A DNA stretch of 64,000 nt from Streptomyces agglomeratus (GTDB lineage: Bacteria > Actinomycetota > Actinomycetes > Streptomycetales > Streptomycetaceae): positions 5,152,501 to 5,216,500 of the forward strand of contig NZ_MEHJ01000001.1 in the NCBI RefSeq assembly GCF_001746415.1, in the 5' to 3' direction. The translations under genes and the position numbers were made by a program. The notes below the pieces were generated by a model. The model was given only the letters and a program-made list of their open reading frames with translations, searched no databases and was not told the DNA's origin. This document shows, piece after piece, positions 45,665-54,489 of the stretch. Each line of letters begins with the position of its first letter. Within the stretch, counting starts at the first letter, position 1.

Positions 45665-46618
45665 ATGAACCGTGCCGGGACAATCGCTCTCACCGCGCTC
45701 GCCCCCGTTTCGTGGGGCTCGACGTACGCCGTCACCACCGAGTTCCTGCCGCCGGACCGGCCGCTGTTCACCGGACTGATGCGCGCTCTGCCCGCCGGGC
45801 TCGTGCTGCTGGCCGTCGCCAGGACGCTGCCGCGCGGCGTCTGGTGGGGGAAGGCCGTGGCGCTCGGGGCGCTGAACATCGGGGCGTTCTTCCCGCTGCT
45901 CTTCCTCTCCGCGTACCGGCTGCCAGGAGGGATGGCGGCGGTGTTCGGGTCGCTCGGGCCGCTGTGGGTGGCCGGCCTCGCGGTGCTGCTGCTGAGCGAG
46001 AAGCCCACGGTACGCACGCTGTTGACCGGGATCGCGGCGGCGCTCGGCGTGAGCCTGGTGGTGCTGCGCGCGACCGCCGAGCTGGACACGATCGGAGTGC
46101 TGGCGGCGCTGGCGTCGTCCGCCTCGATGGCGGCCGGCACCGTACTGACCAAGCGCTGGGGCCGCCCCGAGGGCGTGGGCCCGCTGGTCATGACCGGCTG
46201 GCAGCTGACCGCGGGCGGGCTGCTCATCGCGCCGGTCGCGTTCCTGGTGGAGGGCGCTCCGCCGGTGCTGGACGGGCGGGCCGTCGCCGGATACCTCTAC
46301 CTGGCGCTGGTGAACACGGCGGTCGCGTACTGGCTGTGGTTCCGGGGCATCGGCCGGCTCACCGCGACGTCGGTGACCTTCCTCGGCCCGCTGTCCCCGC
46401 TGACGGCGGCGGTCATCGGGTGGGCGGCGCTGGGGGAGGCGCTGACGCCCGTGCAGCTGCTGGGGATGGCGATCGCGTTCGGGGCGACGCTGCTGGGTCA
46501 GATGAGGGGGTCGCGGAGGGGGTCCGGCGGTGACACCGGCGACCAAAAGTTCAGTAAAACTGAACGAATTGATCGAAAAGATTCGATGGACCTGATGGAT
46601 AGTGCGGTGCGACGGTAG
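45665..46618 (+). CDS. EamA/DMT family exporter, MarR-linked
   Basis: The 317-residue product has about ten membrane helices in two EamA repeats (e.g. SWGSTYAVTTEFLPP and VAYWLWFRGIGRLTATSVTFLGPLSPL). DMT transporters export metabolites, amino acids or drugs. The last about 30 residues (from GGDTGDQKFSKTERID) are hydrophilic, lower in GC and overlap a palindrome that looks like promoter DNA for the next gene, so the gene appears to have been extended past its ancestral end. Start ATG 45665 is 38 bp from the operator. Confidence 0.88.
   Translation: MNRAGTIALTALAPVSWGSTYAVTTEFLPPDRPLFTGLMRALPAGLVLLAVARTLPRGVWWGKAVALGALNIGAFFPLLFLSAYRLPGGMAAVFGSLGPLWVAGLAVLLLSEKPTVRTLLTGIAAALGVSLVVLRATAELDTIGVLAALASSASMAAGTVLTKRWGRPEGVGPLVMTGWQLTAGGLLIAPVAFLVEGAPPVLDGRAVAGYLYLALVNTAVAYWLWFRGIGRLTATSVTFLGPLSPLTAAVIGWAALGEALTPVQLLGMAIAFGATLLGQMRGSRRGSGGDTGDQKFSKTERIDRKDSMDLMDSAVRR
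46549..46565. promoter_or_regulatory. 17-bp palindrome upstream of the second EamA gene
   Basis: GTTCAGT-AAA-ACTGAAC is a perfect palindrome inside the 3' end of the first EamA reading frame and about 93 bp before the second EamA start. It lies in a locally AT-rich stretch and resembles a dimeric repressor site. The downstream LysR-type gene is a candidate regulator but other classes fit as well. Confidence 0.5.
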
Positions 46619-46657
46619 GTCCCGTAACCGAGTTCGTCCAGGTGGAAGGGATGTTCA

Positions 46658-47620
46658 GTGGCAGTCCGGGACCGCGTCCGCAGCAGCAACGAGCCGGTGG
46701 CCCGAGGAGAGGGCCCCGGCGGCTCCCCCGGCGGCGCCGCGAACGCGGAGAGGGCCGCGGCCCTCGGTCTCGTCCTCGCCGCCGTCGCGACGGTCGTCTG
46801 GTCCGGCAGCTTCGTCGCCTCCCGCGCCCTGCACGACTCCGTCCCGCCGGTCCAGGCCGCCTTCTGGCGCTGGATCGTGGCCATCGTCGCGGTGGCGCCG
46901 TTCGCGGCGCGTGAGGCGTGGCGTCAACGGGCCCTGCTCCGACGTCATCTGGGCTTCGTCACTCTGGCCTCGCTCCTCGGTGTGAGCGTCTACAACACCC
47001 TCGTCAACCAGGCCGGGCTCTCCACGTCGGCCGGCAACATGGGCATGATCATGGCCGCCTCGCCGGTCCTGATGGCCCTGTACGAACGTCTGGGCGGCGC
47101 CCGGCTCGGCGCCCGCCGCACCACCGGGATGCTGGTGGCCTGCGCCGGGGTACTCCTTCTGGTCGGCAAGGGCTCGCTCGCCATGGACTTCGCCGCCGGG
47201 GACCTGTGGATGCTGGCGGCGGCGGTCTGCTTCGCCTCGTACAGCGCGCTGCTGCGCCGCAAGCCGGCCGGGATCGGCGGACCGGCCTTTCTGTTCGCTA
47301 CGTTCGTGCTCGGCGCGCTGATGCTTTTGCCGGCGTACGCCGTCAGCCTCGCGCTCCAGGGCGGCTTCGAGCCGACGGCGGGAACGGTCGGACCGCTGGT
47401 GTACGTGGGTGTCTTCTCGTCGGCGGTCGCCTTCTTCGCCTGGAACAAGGCGATCGCGCTGATCGGTGCGGCGAGGGCGGGCGTCGTCTACTACCTCCAG
47501 CCGGTGTGCGTGGTGCTGCTGTCCTTCGCCCTGCTGGGTGAGACGACGGGCCCGACGCAGATCGTGTGCATGGTGCTGATCCTCGGCGGAGTGATGCTGG
47601 GGGCGGGACGGGGGCGGTGA
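46658..47620 (+). CDS. EamA/DMT family transporter
   Basis: The 320-residue product has a hydrophilic N-terminus of about 30 residues and ten predicted helices in two EamA units (TVVWSGSFVASRALHDSVPPVQAAFWRW; VFSSAVAFFAWNKAIALIGAARAGVVYYLQPV). It is not closely similar to the preceding EamA, so this is not a recent duplication. Start GTG 46658 follows GGAAGGGA. The downstream LysR gene is in the same direction and may share the transcript. Substrate unknown. Confidence 0.88.
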   Translation: MAVRDRVRSSNEPVARGEGPGGSPGGAANAERAAALGLVLAAVATVVWSGSFVASRALHDSVPPVQAAFWRWIVAIVAVAPFAAREAWRQRALLRRHLGFVTLASLLGVSVYNTLVNQAGLSTSAGNMGMIMAASPVLMALYERLGGARLGARRTTGMLVACAGVLLLVGKGSLAMDFAAGDLWMLAAAVCFASYSALLRRKPAGIGGPAFLFATFVLGALMLLPAYAVSLALQGGFEPTAGTVGPLVYVGVFSSAVAFFAWNKAIALIGAARAGVVYYLQPVCVVLLSFALLGETTGPTQIVCMVLILGGVMLGAGRGR

Positions 47621-47673
47621 CGGGAGGGCTTTCCGCCTCCGGCCGGGAAGGGTGCCGGGATACATTCCGTCCC

Positions 47674-48582
47674 ATGATCGAGTGGGACATCAAGAAGCTG
47701 CGGATCCTGCGGACCCTGCGGGACAGGGGGACCGTGACCGCGACGGCCGAGGCGCTGCTGATGACGCCGTCGGCCGTTTCGCAGCAACTGTCGAACCTCG
47801 GCAAACAGCTCGGCGTACCCCTGCTGGAGGCGCACGGGCGGCGGGTGCGGCTGACGGACGCCGCCCACTTGGTGCTGCGGCACGCCGAGGTGGTGTTCGC
47901 CCAACTGGAGCAGGCCGACGCCGAGTTGACGGGCTACGTGCGCGGCGAGGCGGGGGAGGTGCGGGTCGGGGCGTTCTCGACCGCCGTGCCCGCGCTGGTC
48001 GTACCGGCGGTGCAGCGCCTGCGTGCGACGCATCCCGCGCTGGAGGTGCGCGTGCGGGAGGCGGAGGCGGCGGAGGCGTACGAGCTGCTGGCGGGCGGGG
48101 CGGTGGACCTGGCGCTGTCACTCGCGGCGCACGCCCCGACCGCCCGGGACCTCCAGCTGGCCCGCGTCCCGCTGCTGGCGGACCCGATGGACGTGGCGCT
48201 CCCGGCGGGACACCCGCTGGCGGCGGCGCCGGGGCTGAGGCTGGCGGACCTTTCGGGCGAGCCGTGGATCTTCGGCGGGAGCGGGCCGTGGTCGGAGATC
48301 ACCCGCCACGCGTGCGAGGCGGCGGGCTTCGTACCGGAACAGGCGCACAGCGCCGCCGGCTGGACGGCGATCCTGGCCATGGTCGAGGCGGGGATGGGCG
48401 TGGCGCTGGTGCCGCGCATGGCGGCGGCGGAGCGGCGTACGGGCGTGGTGATGCGGGTCCTGAGCGCGGACCAGCCCCAGCGCCACGTCGTGGCGGCGGT
48501 ACGCCGGGGCGCGGAGGCGGGGCCGGCGGTGGCCCGCGTGCTCTCGGCCCTGCGCGAGGTGGCGACCGCGCGGCCGGTGTGA
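47674..48582 (+). CDS. LysR family transcriptional regulator
   Basis: The 302-residue product has a typical N-terminal LysR helix-turn-helix (LRILRTLRDRGTVTATAEALLMTPSAVSQQLSNLGKQLGVPLL) and a C-terminal effector-binding domain (VRVGAFSTAVPALVVPAVQRLRATHPALEVRVREAEAAEA). It lies 53 bp after the EamA gene in the same direction and upstream of allantoicase. Target genes could be the transporter or alc; the sequence alone does not decide. ATG 47674 gives the usual family length. Confidence 0.9.
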   Translation: MIEWDIKKLRILRTLRDRGTVTATAEALLMTPSAVSQQLSNLGKQLGVPLLEAHGRRVRLTDAAHLVLRHAEVVFAQLEQADAELTGYVRGEAGEVRVGAFSTAVPALVVPAVQRLRATHPALEVRVREAEAAEAYELLAGGAVDLALSLAAHAPTARDLQLARVPLLADPMDVALPAGHPLAAAPGLRLADLSGEPWIFGGSGPWSEITRHACEAAGFVPEQAHSAAGWTAILAMVEAGMGVALVPRMAAAERRTGVVMRVLSADQPQRHVVAAVRRGAEAGPAVARVLSALREVATARPV

Positions 48583-48677
48583 GCGGGGGCGGCCGCCGGC
48601 GGCTGTGGGCTTGCGGCGACCGCTGTCGGGCGCACACGCCCCTTCCCCGGTAACCATTCGTTTTTGCTTCAAAGCCT

Positions 48678-48698
48678 GTCCAGAAACTTTCGATGGAC
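48678..48698. promoter_or_regulatory. Nested inverted repeat upstream of allantoicase
   Basis: GTCCA (48678-48682) and TGGAC (48694-48698) flank a central GAAACTTTC palindrome, 32 bp before the allantoicase start. Such a site could bind an IclR-type purine-catabolism regulator or the nearby LysR protein. Evidence is weak. Confidence 0.35.
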
Positions 48699-48729
48699 CT
48701 GACCGTTCCGCTGATGTGACAGTCGACGC

Positions 48730-49872
48730 ATGACGACGACCACCACTGCCGCGCAAGCCGGAGATCCGCACGCCAACGACGCCGCTCCCTACGGGGGAGG
48801 CGACCCGTACGCCGACTACCGGGGTGGGGACTTCCCCTTCACCGAGCTCGTCGACCTGGCCGACCGGCGCCTGGGAGCCGGGGTCGTCGCCGCCAACGAC
48901 GAGTTCTTCGCCGAGCGCGAGAACCTCCTCGTCCGCGAGCGTGCCGTCTTCGACCCGGAGCACTTCGGGCACAAGGGCAAGATCATGGACGGCTGGGAGA
49001 CCCGCCGACGGCGCGGCGCCGACGGGGCGCAGCCCTTTCCGGCGCCCGACGACCACGACTGGGCCATCGTCCGTCTCGGCGCGCCCGGCGTCATCCGCGG
49101 CATCGTCGTCGACACCGCCCACTTCCGCGGCAACTACCCGCAGCGCGTGAGCATTCAGGCCACCGCCGTGGAGGGTTCGCCCAGCCCCGAGCGGCTGCTC
49201 GCGGCTGACGTGAAGTGGGAGGAGATCGTTCCGGTGACGCCCGTGCGCGGACACGCCGCCAACGGGTTCGAGATCAGCAGCGGGCGCCGCTACACGCACA
49301 TCCGGCTCTGCCAGCACCCCGACGGCGGCGTGGCCCGCCTCCGCGTGCACGGCGAAGTCGTGCCCGACCCCGAGTGGCTCGACCTGCTCGGCACCGTCGA
49401 CCTCGTCTCCGTACTCAACGGGGGTGTGTACGAAGACGCTTCCGACAAGTTCTACTCGTCGCCGACGCAGATCATCCTGCCGGGGACCTCGCGGAAGATG
49501 GACGACGGCTGGGAGAACCGGCGCCGCCGTGTCCGCGACACCAACGACTGGGTGCGGTTCCGCCTCGTCGCGCAGGGCGCGATCCGTGCCGTCGAGATCG
49601 ACACGGCGTACCTCAAGGGGAACTCGGCCGGCTGGATCGCGCTGAGCGGGCGCAACGGCGAGAGCGGTGAGTGGTTCGAGATCATCCCGCGCACCAAACT
49701 CCAGCCCGACACGCTGCACCGCTTCAAGCTCCCAGCGCAGGCCGTGGCGACCCACGTCCGCCTCGACGCGTTCCCCGACGGCGGCGTCGCCCGGATGCGG
49801 CTGCACGGGGCGCTCACCGAGCAGGGGGCGGCGGAGCTGCGGGCGCGGTTCGAGGACGTGGCCGGCCAGTAG
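48730..49872 (+). CDS. alc: Allantoicase
   Basis: The 380-residue product is a full-length allantoicase with two tandem beta-sandwich repeats. Matching motifs occur in each: KIMDGWETRRRR...WAIVRLG...IVVDTAHFRGNYP in the first and KMDDGWENRRRR...WVRFRLV...VEIDTAYLKGNSAG in the second. The enzyme hydrolyses allantoate to ureidoglycolate and urea in purine degradation. In streptomycetes I know, it usually follows the allantoinase gene; here the gene before it is a LysR regulator. Start ATG 48730 gives the poly-Thr N-terminus. Confidence 0.94.
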   Translation: MTTTTTAAQAGDPHANDAAPYGGGDPYADYRGGDFPFTELVDLADRRLGAGVVAANDEFFAERENLLVRERAVFDPEHFGHKGKIMDGWETRRRRGADGAQPFPAPDDHDWAIVRLGAPGVIRGIVVDTAHFRGNYPQRVSIQATAVEGSPSPERLLAADVKWEEIVPVTPVRGHAANGFEISSGRRYTHIRLCQHPDGGVARLRVHGEVVPDPEWLDLLGTVDLVSVLNGGVYEDASDKFYSSPTQIILPGTSRKMDDGWENRRRRVRDTNDWVRFRLVAQGAIRAVEIDTAYLKGNSAGWIALSGRNGESGEWFEIIPRTKLQPDTLHRFKLPAQAVATHVRLDAFPDGGVARMRLHGALTEQGAAELRARFEDVAGQ

Positions 49873-49948
49873 TTCCGGCCGTAGACCCCGCCCGGCGGAC
49901 GGCAGCGGCACAGCGCCCGGCCGTCGGGCGGTTTCAACCGGTGCACGA

Positions 49949-49980
49949 GAGGGCGCTCCCGCGTTGGCGGGGGCGCCCTC
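49949..49980. terminator. Hairpin between allantoicase and pepN
   Basis: GAGGGCGCTCCCGC (49949-49962) and GCGGGGGCGCCCTC (49967-49980) pair over 14 positions with one G-T wobble and a four-base loop. It lies between convergent genes and can serve both directions. Confidence 0.75.
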
Positions 49981-50006
49981 CCGTATGCGCCGGAGCGGGG
50001 CGGCAG

Positions 50007-52586
50007 TTACGCTGCCGCCGCGTCCGCTGCCTGGGCCTTCAGGGCGCGTTCGATGCCCGAGCGGGACTCCAGGACCAGGCGGCGCAGAGCCGGGGTCGGG
50101 TCCGCCGAGGCCAGCCAGGCGTCCGTCGCGTCCAGCGTGGCCCGGGAGACCTGGACCGCCGGGTACAGGCCGACCGCGATCTGCTGCGCCATCTCGTGGC
50201 TGCGCGACTCCCAGATGCCCTTGACCGCCGCGAAGTACTTCTCCGTGTACGGCGCCAGCAGCTCACGCTGGTCGGTCTGGACGAAGCCGCCGATCAGCGC
50301 CTCCTGGGTGGAGTTCGGGAGGTTGTCGGAATCGATCACCGACGCCCACGCCTCCGCCTTGGCCTCGGCCGTCGGCCGCGCCGCCCGCGCCGACGCGGCG
50401 TGCAGCTCGCCCGCCGACGTCCGGTCGCGCTCCAGCTCCGCCGCGATCACCTTCTCGTCCGCCCGGCCCGTGGCCGCGAGACGCCCGACGAACGCCCAGC
50501 GCATCTCGGTGTCGACGGCCAGGCCGTCCACCGCCTCCGTACCGTCCAGCAGACCCTGGAGCAGGTCCAGCTGCTCGTCGGTACGGGCCGTCGCGGCGAA
50601 CGCCCGCGCCCACGCCACCTGGTGGTCGCTGCCCGGCTCGGCCGCGCGCAGGTGCTCCAGCGTCGCCGCCGTCCACCGCGCCAGACCCGTCTCGCGCCAC
50701 TGCGGCGCCGCGTAGAGCTCCACCGCCAGCTTCGCCTGGCGGTGCAGGGACTGGACGACGCCGATGTCCGACTCCTTGCCGATGCCCGAGAGCACCAGCG
50801 CCAGGTAGTCGCGGGTGGCGAGCTCGCCGTCGCGCGTCATGTCCCACGCCGCCGACCAGCACAGCGCGCGCGGCAGGGACTCGGCGAAGTCACCGATGTG
50901 GGCCGTGACCATGGCCAGCGAGTCCGCGTCCAGACGCACCTTCGCGTAACTCAGGTCGTCGTCGTTGAGGAGGATCACCGCCGGGCGGGGCGTGCCCGCC
51001 GGGAAGGGGACCTCGGTCAGCTCGGCCGCGTCCACGTCCATCTCGATCCGGTTCGTACGGACCAGCTTGCCCGCGCCGTCCAGGTCGTAGCAGCCGACCG
51101 CGATCCGGTGCGGACGCAGGGTGGAGGTGCCCTTCGCGCCCGCCGGGAGCGCCGGGGCCTCCTGCCGCACCGCGAACGACGTGATGTTGCCGTCCGCGTC
51201 CGTCGCGATCTCCGGGCGGAGAATGTTGATGCCGGCCGTCTCCAGCCACGCCTTCGACCACGTCTTGAGGTCGCGGCCGGACGTCTTCTCCAGCGCGCCG
51301 AGCAGGTCCGGCAGGCGCGTGTTCCCGAACGCGTGCGCCTTGAAGTACGCCTGCACGCCCTTGAAGAACTCGTCCTGGCCGACGTACGCGACGAGCTGCT
51401 TCAGGACGGAGGCGCCCTTCGCGTACGTGATGCCGTCGAAGTTGACCAGCACGTCGTCCAGGTCACGGATCTCGGCCATGATCGGGTGCGTGGAGGGCAG
51501 CTGGTCCTGGCGGTAGGCCCAGGTCTTCTCCGAGTTCGCGAACGTCGTCCACGCGTGCGGCCACTTCGAGCCCTCCGCGTGCGCCTGGCAGGCGACCGAC
51601 GTGTACGTCGCGAACGACTCGTTCAGCCACAGGTCGTTCCACCACTCCATGGTGACCAGGTCGCCGAACCACATGTGCGCCAGCTCGTGCAGGATGGTCT
51701 CGGCGCGCCGCTCGTACGCCGCGTCCGTCGTCCGCGAGCGGAAGATGTACTGGTCGCGGATGGTCACCGCGCCCGCGTTCTCCATCGCGCCCGCGTTGAA
51801 CTCCGGCACGAAGAGCTGGTCGTACTTCGCGAAGGGGTACGCGTAGTCGAACTTCTCCTGGAACCAGTCGAAGCCCTGCCGCGTGACGTCGAAGATGTCG
51901 TCCGCGTCCAGGAACTCGGCGAGCGACGGACGGCAGTAGATGCCCAGCGGCACGCTCTGGCCGTTCGCGTTCTCGTACGAGCTGTGGACGGAGTGGTACG
52001 GACCGACGATCAGCGCGGTGATGTACGTCGAGATGCGCGGCGTCGGCTCGAAGACCCACACGTCGTCCTGCGGCGCCTCGGGCGTCGGAGAGTTCGAGAT
52101 CACCGTCCAGCCGGACGGCGCCTTCACGGTGAACTGGAACGTCGCCTTCAGGTCCGGCTGCTCGAACGACGCGAAGACACGCCGGGCGTCCGGCACCTCG
52201 AACTGGGTGTAGAGGTACGCCTGCTGGTCGACCGGGTCGACGAAGCGGTGCAGGCCCTCACCCGTGTTCGTGTACGCGCAGTCGGCCACCACCTTCAGCT
52301 CGTTCCGGCCGGCTTCGAGGTGCTTGAGGGCGATGCGCGAGTCCCGGAAGACGGCGGCGACGTCGAGCGACTTCCCGTTGAGCACGACCTGGTGCACCGC
52401 CGGCGCCACCAGGTCGATGAAGGTCTCGGCCCCGGCCTTCGCGGACTCGAAGCGCACGGTCGTCACGGACCTGTACGTGCCGCCCTCCTGGGCGCCGCTC
52501 AGGTCGAGCTCGATCTCGTACGCGTCAACAGTGAGCAGGCTCGCCCGCTGCTGGGCCTCTTCGCGGGTCAGATTCGTGCCAGGCAC
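50007..52586 (-). CDS. pepN: Aminopeptidase N
   Basis: The 859-residue M1 metallopeptidase has the substrate motif GAMENAGAVT, the zinc site HELAHMW with the third ligand Glu in NESFATY, and the C-terminal ERAP1-like helical domain. GTG 52586 follows GAGGAG and gives the conserved N-terminus PGTNLTREEAQQRA. PepN trims neutral and basic N-terminal residues from peptides in the cytoplasm. No signal peptide is present. Length matches other Streptomyces PepN. Confidence 0.95.
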   Translation of the reverse strand: MPGTNLTREEAQQRASLLTVDAYEIELDLSGAQEGGTYRSVTTVRFESAKAGAETFIDLVAPAVHQVVLNGKSLDVAAVFRDSRIALKHLEAGRNELKVVADCAYTNTGEGLHRFVDPVDQQAYLYTQFEVPDARRVFASFEQPDLKATFQFTVKAPSGWTVISNSPTPEAPQDDVWVFEPTPRISTYITALIVGPYHSVHSSYENANGQSVPLGIYCRPSLAEFLDADDIFDVTRQGFDWFQEKFDYAYPFAKYDQLFVPEFNAGAMENAGAVTIRDQYIFRSRTTDAAYERRAETILHELAHMWFGDLVTMEWWNDLWLNESFATYTSVACQAHAEGSKWPHAWTTFANSEKTWAYRQDQLPSTHPIMAEIRDLDDVLVNFDGITYAKGASVLKQLVAYVGQDEFFKGVQAYFKAHAFGNTRLPDLLGALEKTSGRDLKTWSKAWLETAGINILRPEIATDADGNITSFAVRQEAPALPAGAKGTSTLRPHRIAVGCYDLDGAGKLVRTNRIEMDVDAAELTEVPFPAGTPRPAVILLNDDDLSYAKVRLDADSLAMVTAHIGDFAESLPRALCWSAAWDMTRDGELATRDYLALVLSGIGKESDIGVVQSLHRQAKLAVELYAAPQWRETGLARWTAATLEHLRAAEPGSDHQVAWARAFAATARTDEQLDLLQGLLDGTEAVDGLAVDTEMRWAFVGRLAATGRADEKVIAAELERDRTSAGELHAASARAARPTAEAKAEAWASVIDSDNLPNSTQEALIGGFVQTDQRELLAPYTEKYFAAVKGIWESRSHEMAQQIAVGLYPAVQVSRATLDATDAWLASADPTPALRRLVLESRSGIERALKAQAADAAAA

Positions 52587-52728
52587 CCGGTCATCTCCTC
52601 AAGGTGGGTCGTTTTTCGCCATCCTTCCACGCCGCTCCTGTAATGACTGCTGAGTCAGCTTGCAGCTGACAGAGTGCGAGGTCCGAAGACCGCCGGTGCG
52701 CCGCCGCGAGGGTGCCGAAGCTGGTCGG

Positions 52729-53232
52729 ATGACGGCCACGACGTACACCGCGCGCCCCATCGGGCCCGCCGCGCTCAAGCAGCTCCGGGACATCGACGAC
52801 GCCGGGCGCGCCTGCGTCCCGTACACCGACCAGGAGGGCGGCGCGCCGCTGCGGTGCTGCCTGCGCCCGAGCGGGGCGGGGGAGCGGATCGCGCTCGTCT
52901 CGTACGCGCCGCTGCGCCGCTGGGCGGCCGAGACGTCGGCCGTGCCCGGGGCGTACGACGAACAGGGTCCCGTCTTCGTCCACGCCGAGGAGTGCGGAGG
53001 CCCGGCGGCAGCAGGCGGGTACCCGTTCGCCCGCTCCGGCGCCCTGCGCGCGGTCCGCCGCTACAGCGCCGACGGGAGGATCGCCGGCGGCCGGCTGCTG
53101 GAACTCCCGGACGACCCGACAGCGGGCTTCGACGCCGCCTTCGCCGACGCCTTCGCCGATCCGGACGTGGCGCTCGTGCACGTCAGGGCCGTGGAGTACG
53201 GCTGCTTCCAGTTCGAGGTGCGCCGGGCGTGA
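52729..53232 (+). CDS. DUF1203 family protein
   Basis: The 167-residue product from ATG 52729 matches the DUF1203 pattern: CRCCLRPSG-type core GGAPLRCCLRPSGAGERIALVSYAPL, GPVFVHAEECGGP and the terminal ALVHVRAVEYGCFQFEVRRA. It is a small soluble protein with conserved Cys and His residues; no biochemical function is known to me. The ribosome-binding site is poor and the gene is divergent from pepN. Convergent asd is separated by a strong hairpin. Confidence 0.8.
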   Translation: MTATTYTARPIGPAALKQLRDIDDAGRACVPYTDQEGGAPLRCCLRPSGAGERIALVSYAPLRRWAAETSAVPGAYDEQGPVFVHAEECGGPAAAGGYPFARSGALRAVRRYSADGRIAGGRLLELPDDPTAGFDAAFADAFADPDVALVHVRAVEYGCFQFEVRRA

Positions 53233-53255
53233 ACCCGGCGGCGGACCGTACGCGG

Positions 53256-53301
53256 ACGCCCGGTGGGGCGGGGCTCCGGAGAACCCCGCCCCACCGGGCG
53301 T
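53256..53301. terminator. Perfect 18-bp stem hairpin between DUF1203 and asd
   Basis: The 18-base arms (53256-53273 and 53284-53301) are perfectly complementary with a ten-base loop. It lies between two converging stop codons and ends 18 bp from the asd stop. Bidirectional termination is likely. Confidence 0.85.
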
Positions 53302-53319
53302 GACGTACGTGCGAAGAGG

Positions 53320-54489
<1,170 letters not shown>

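Noticed and set aside
45665..47620. Recent tandem duplication of EamA genes
   Set aside because: The two proteins share family topology but little direct sequence similarity.
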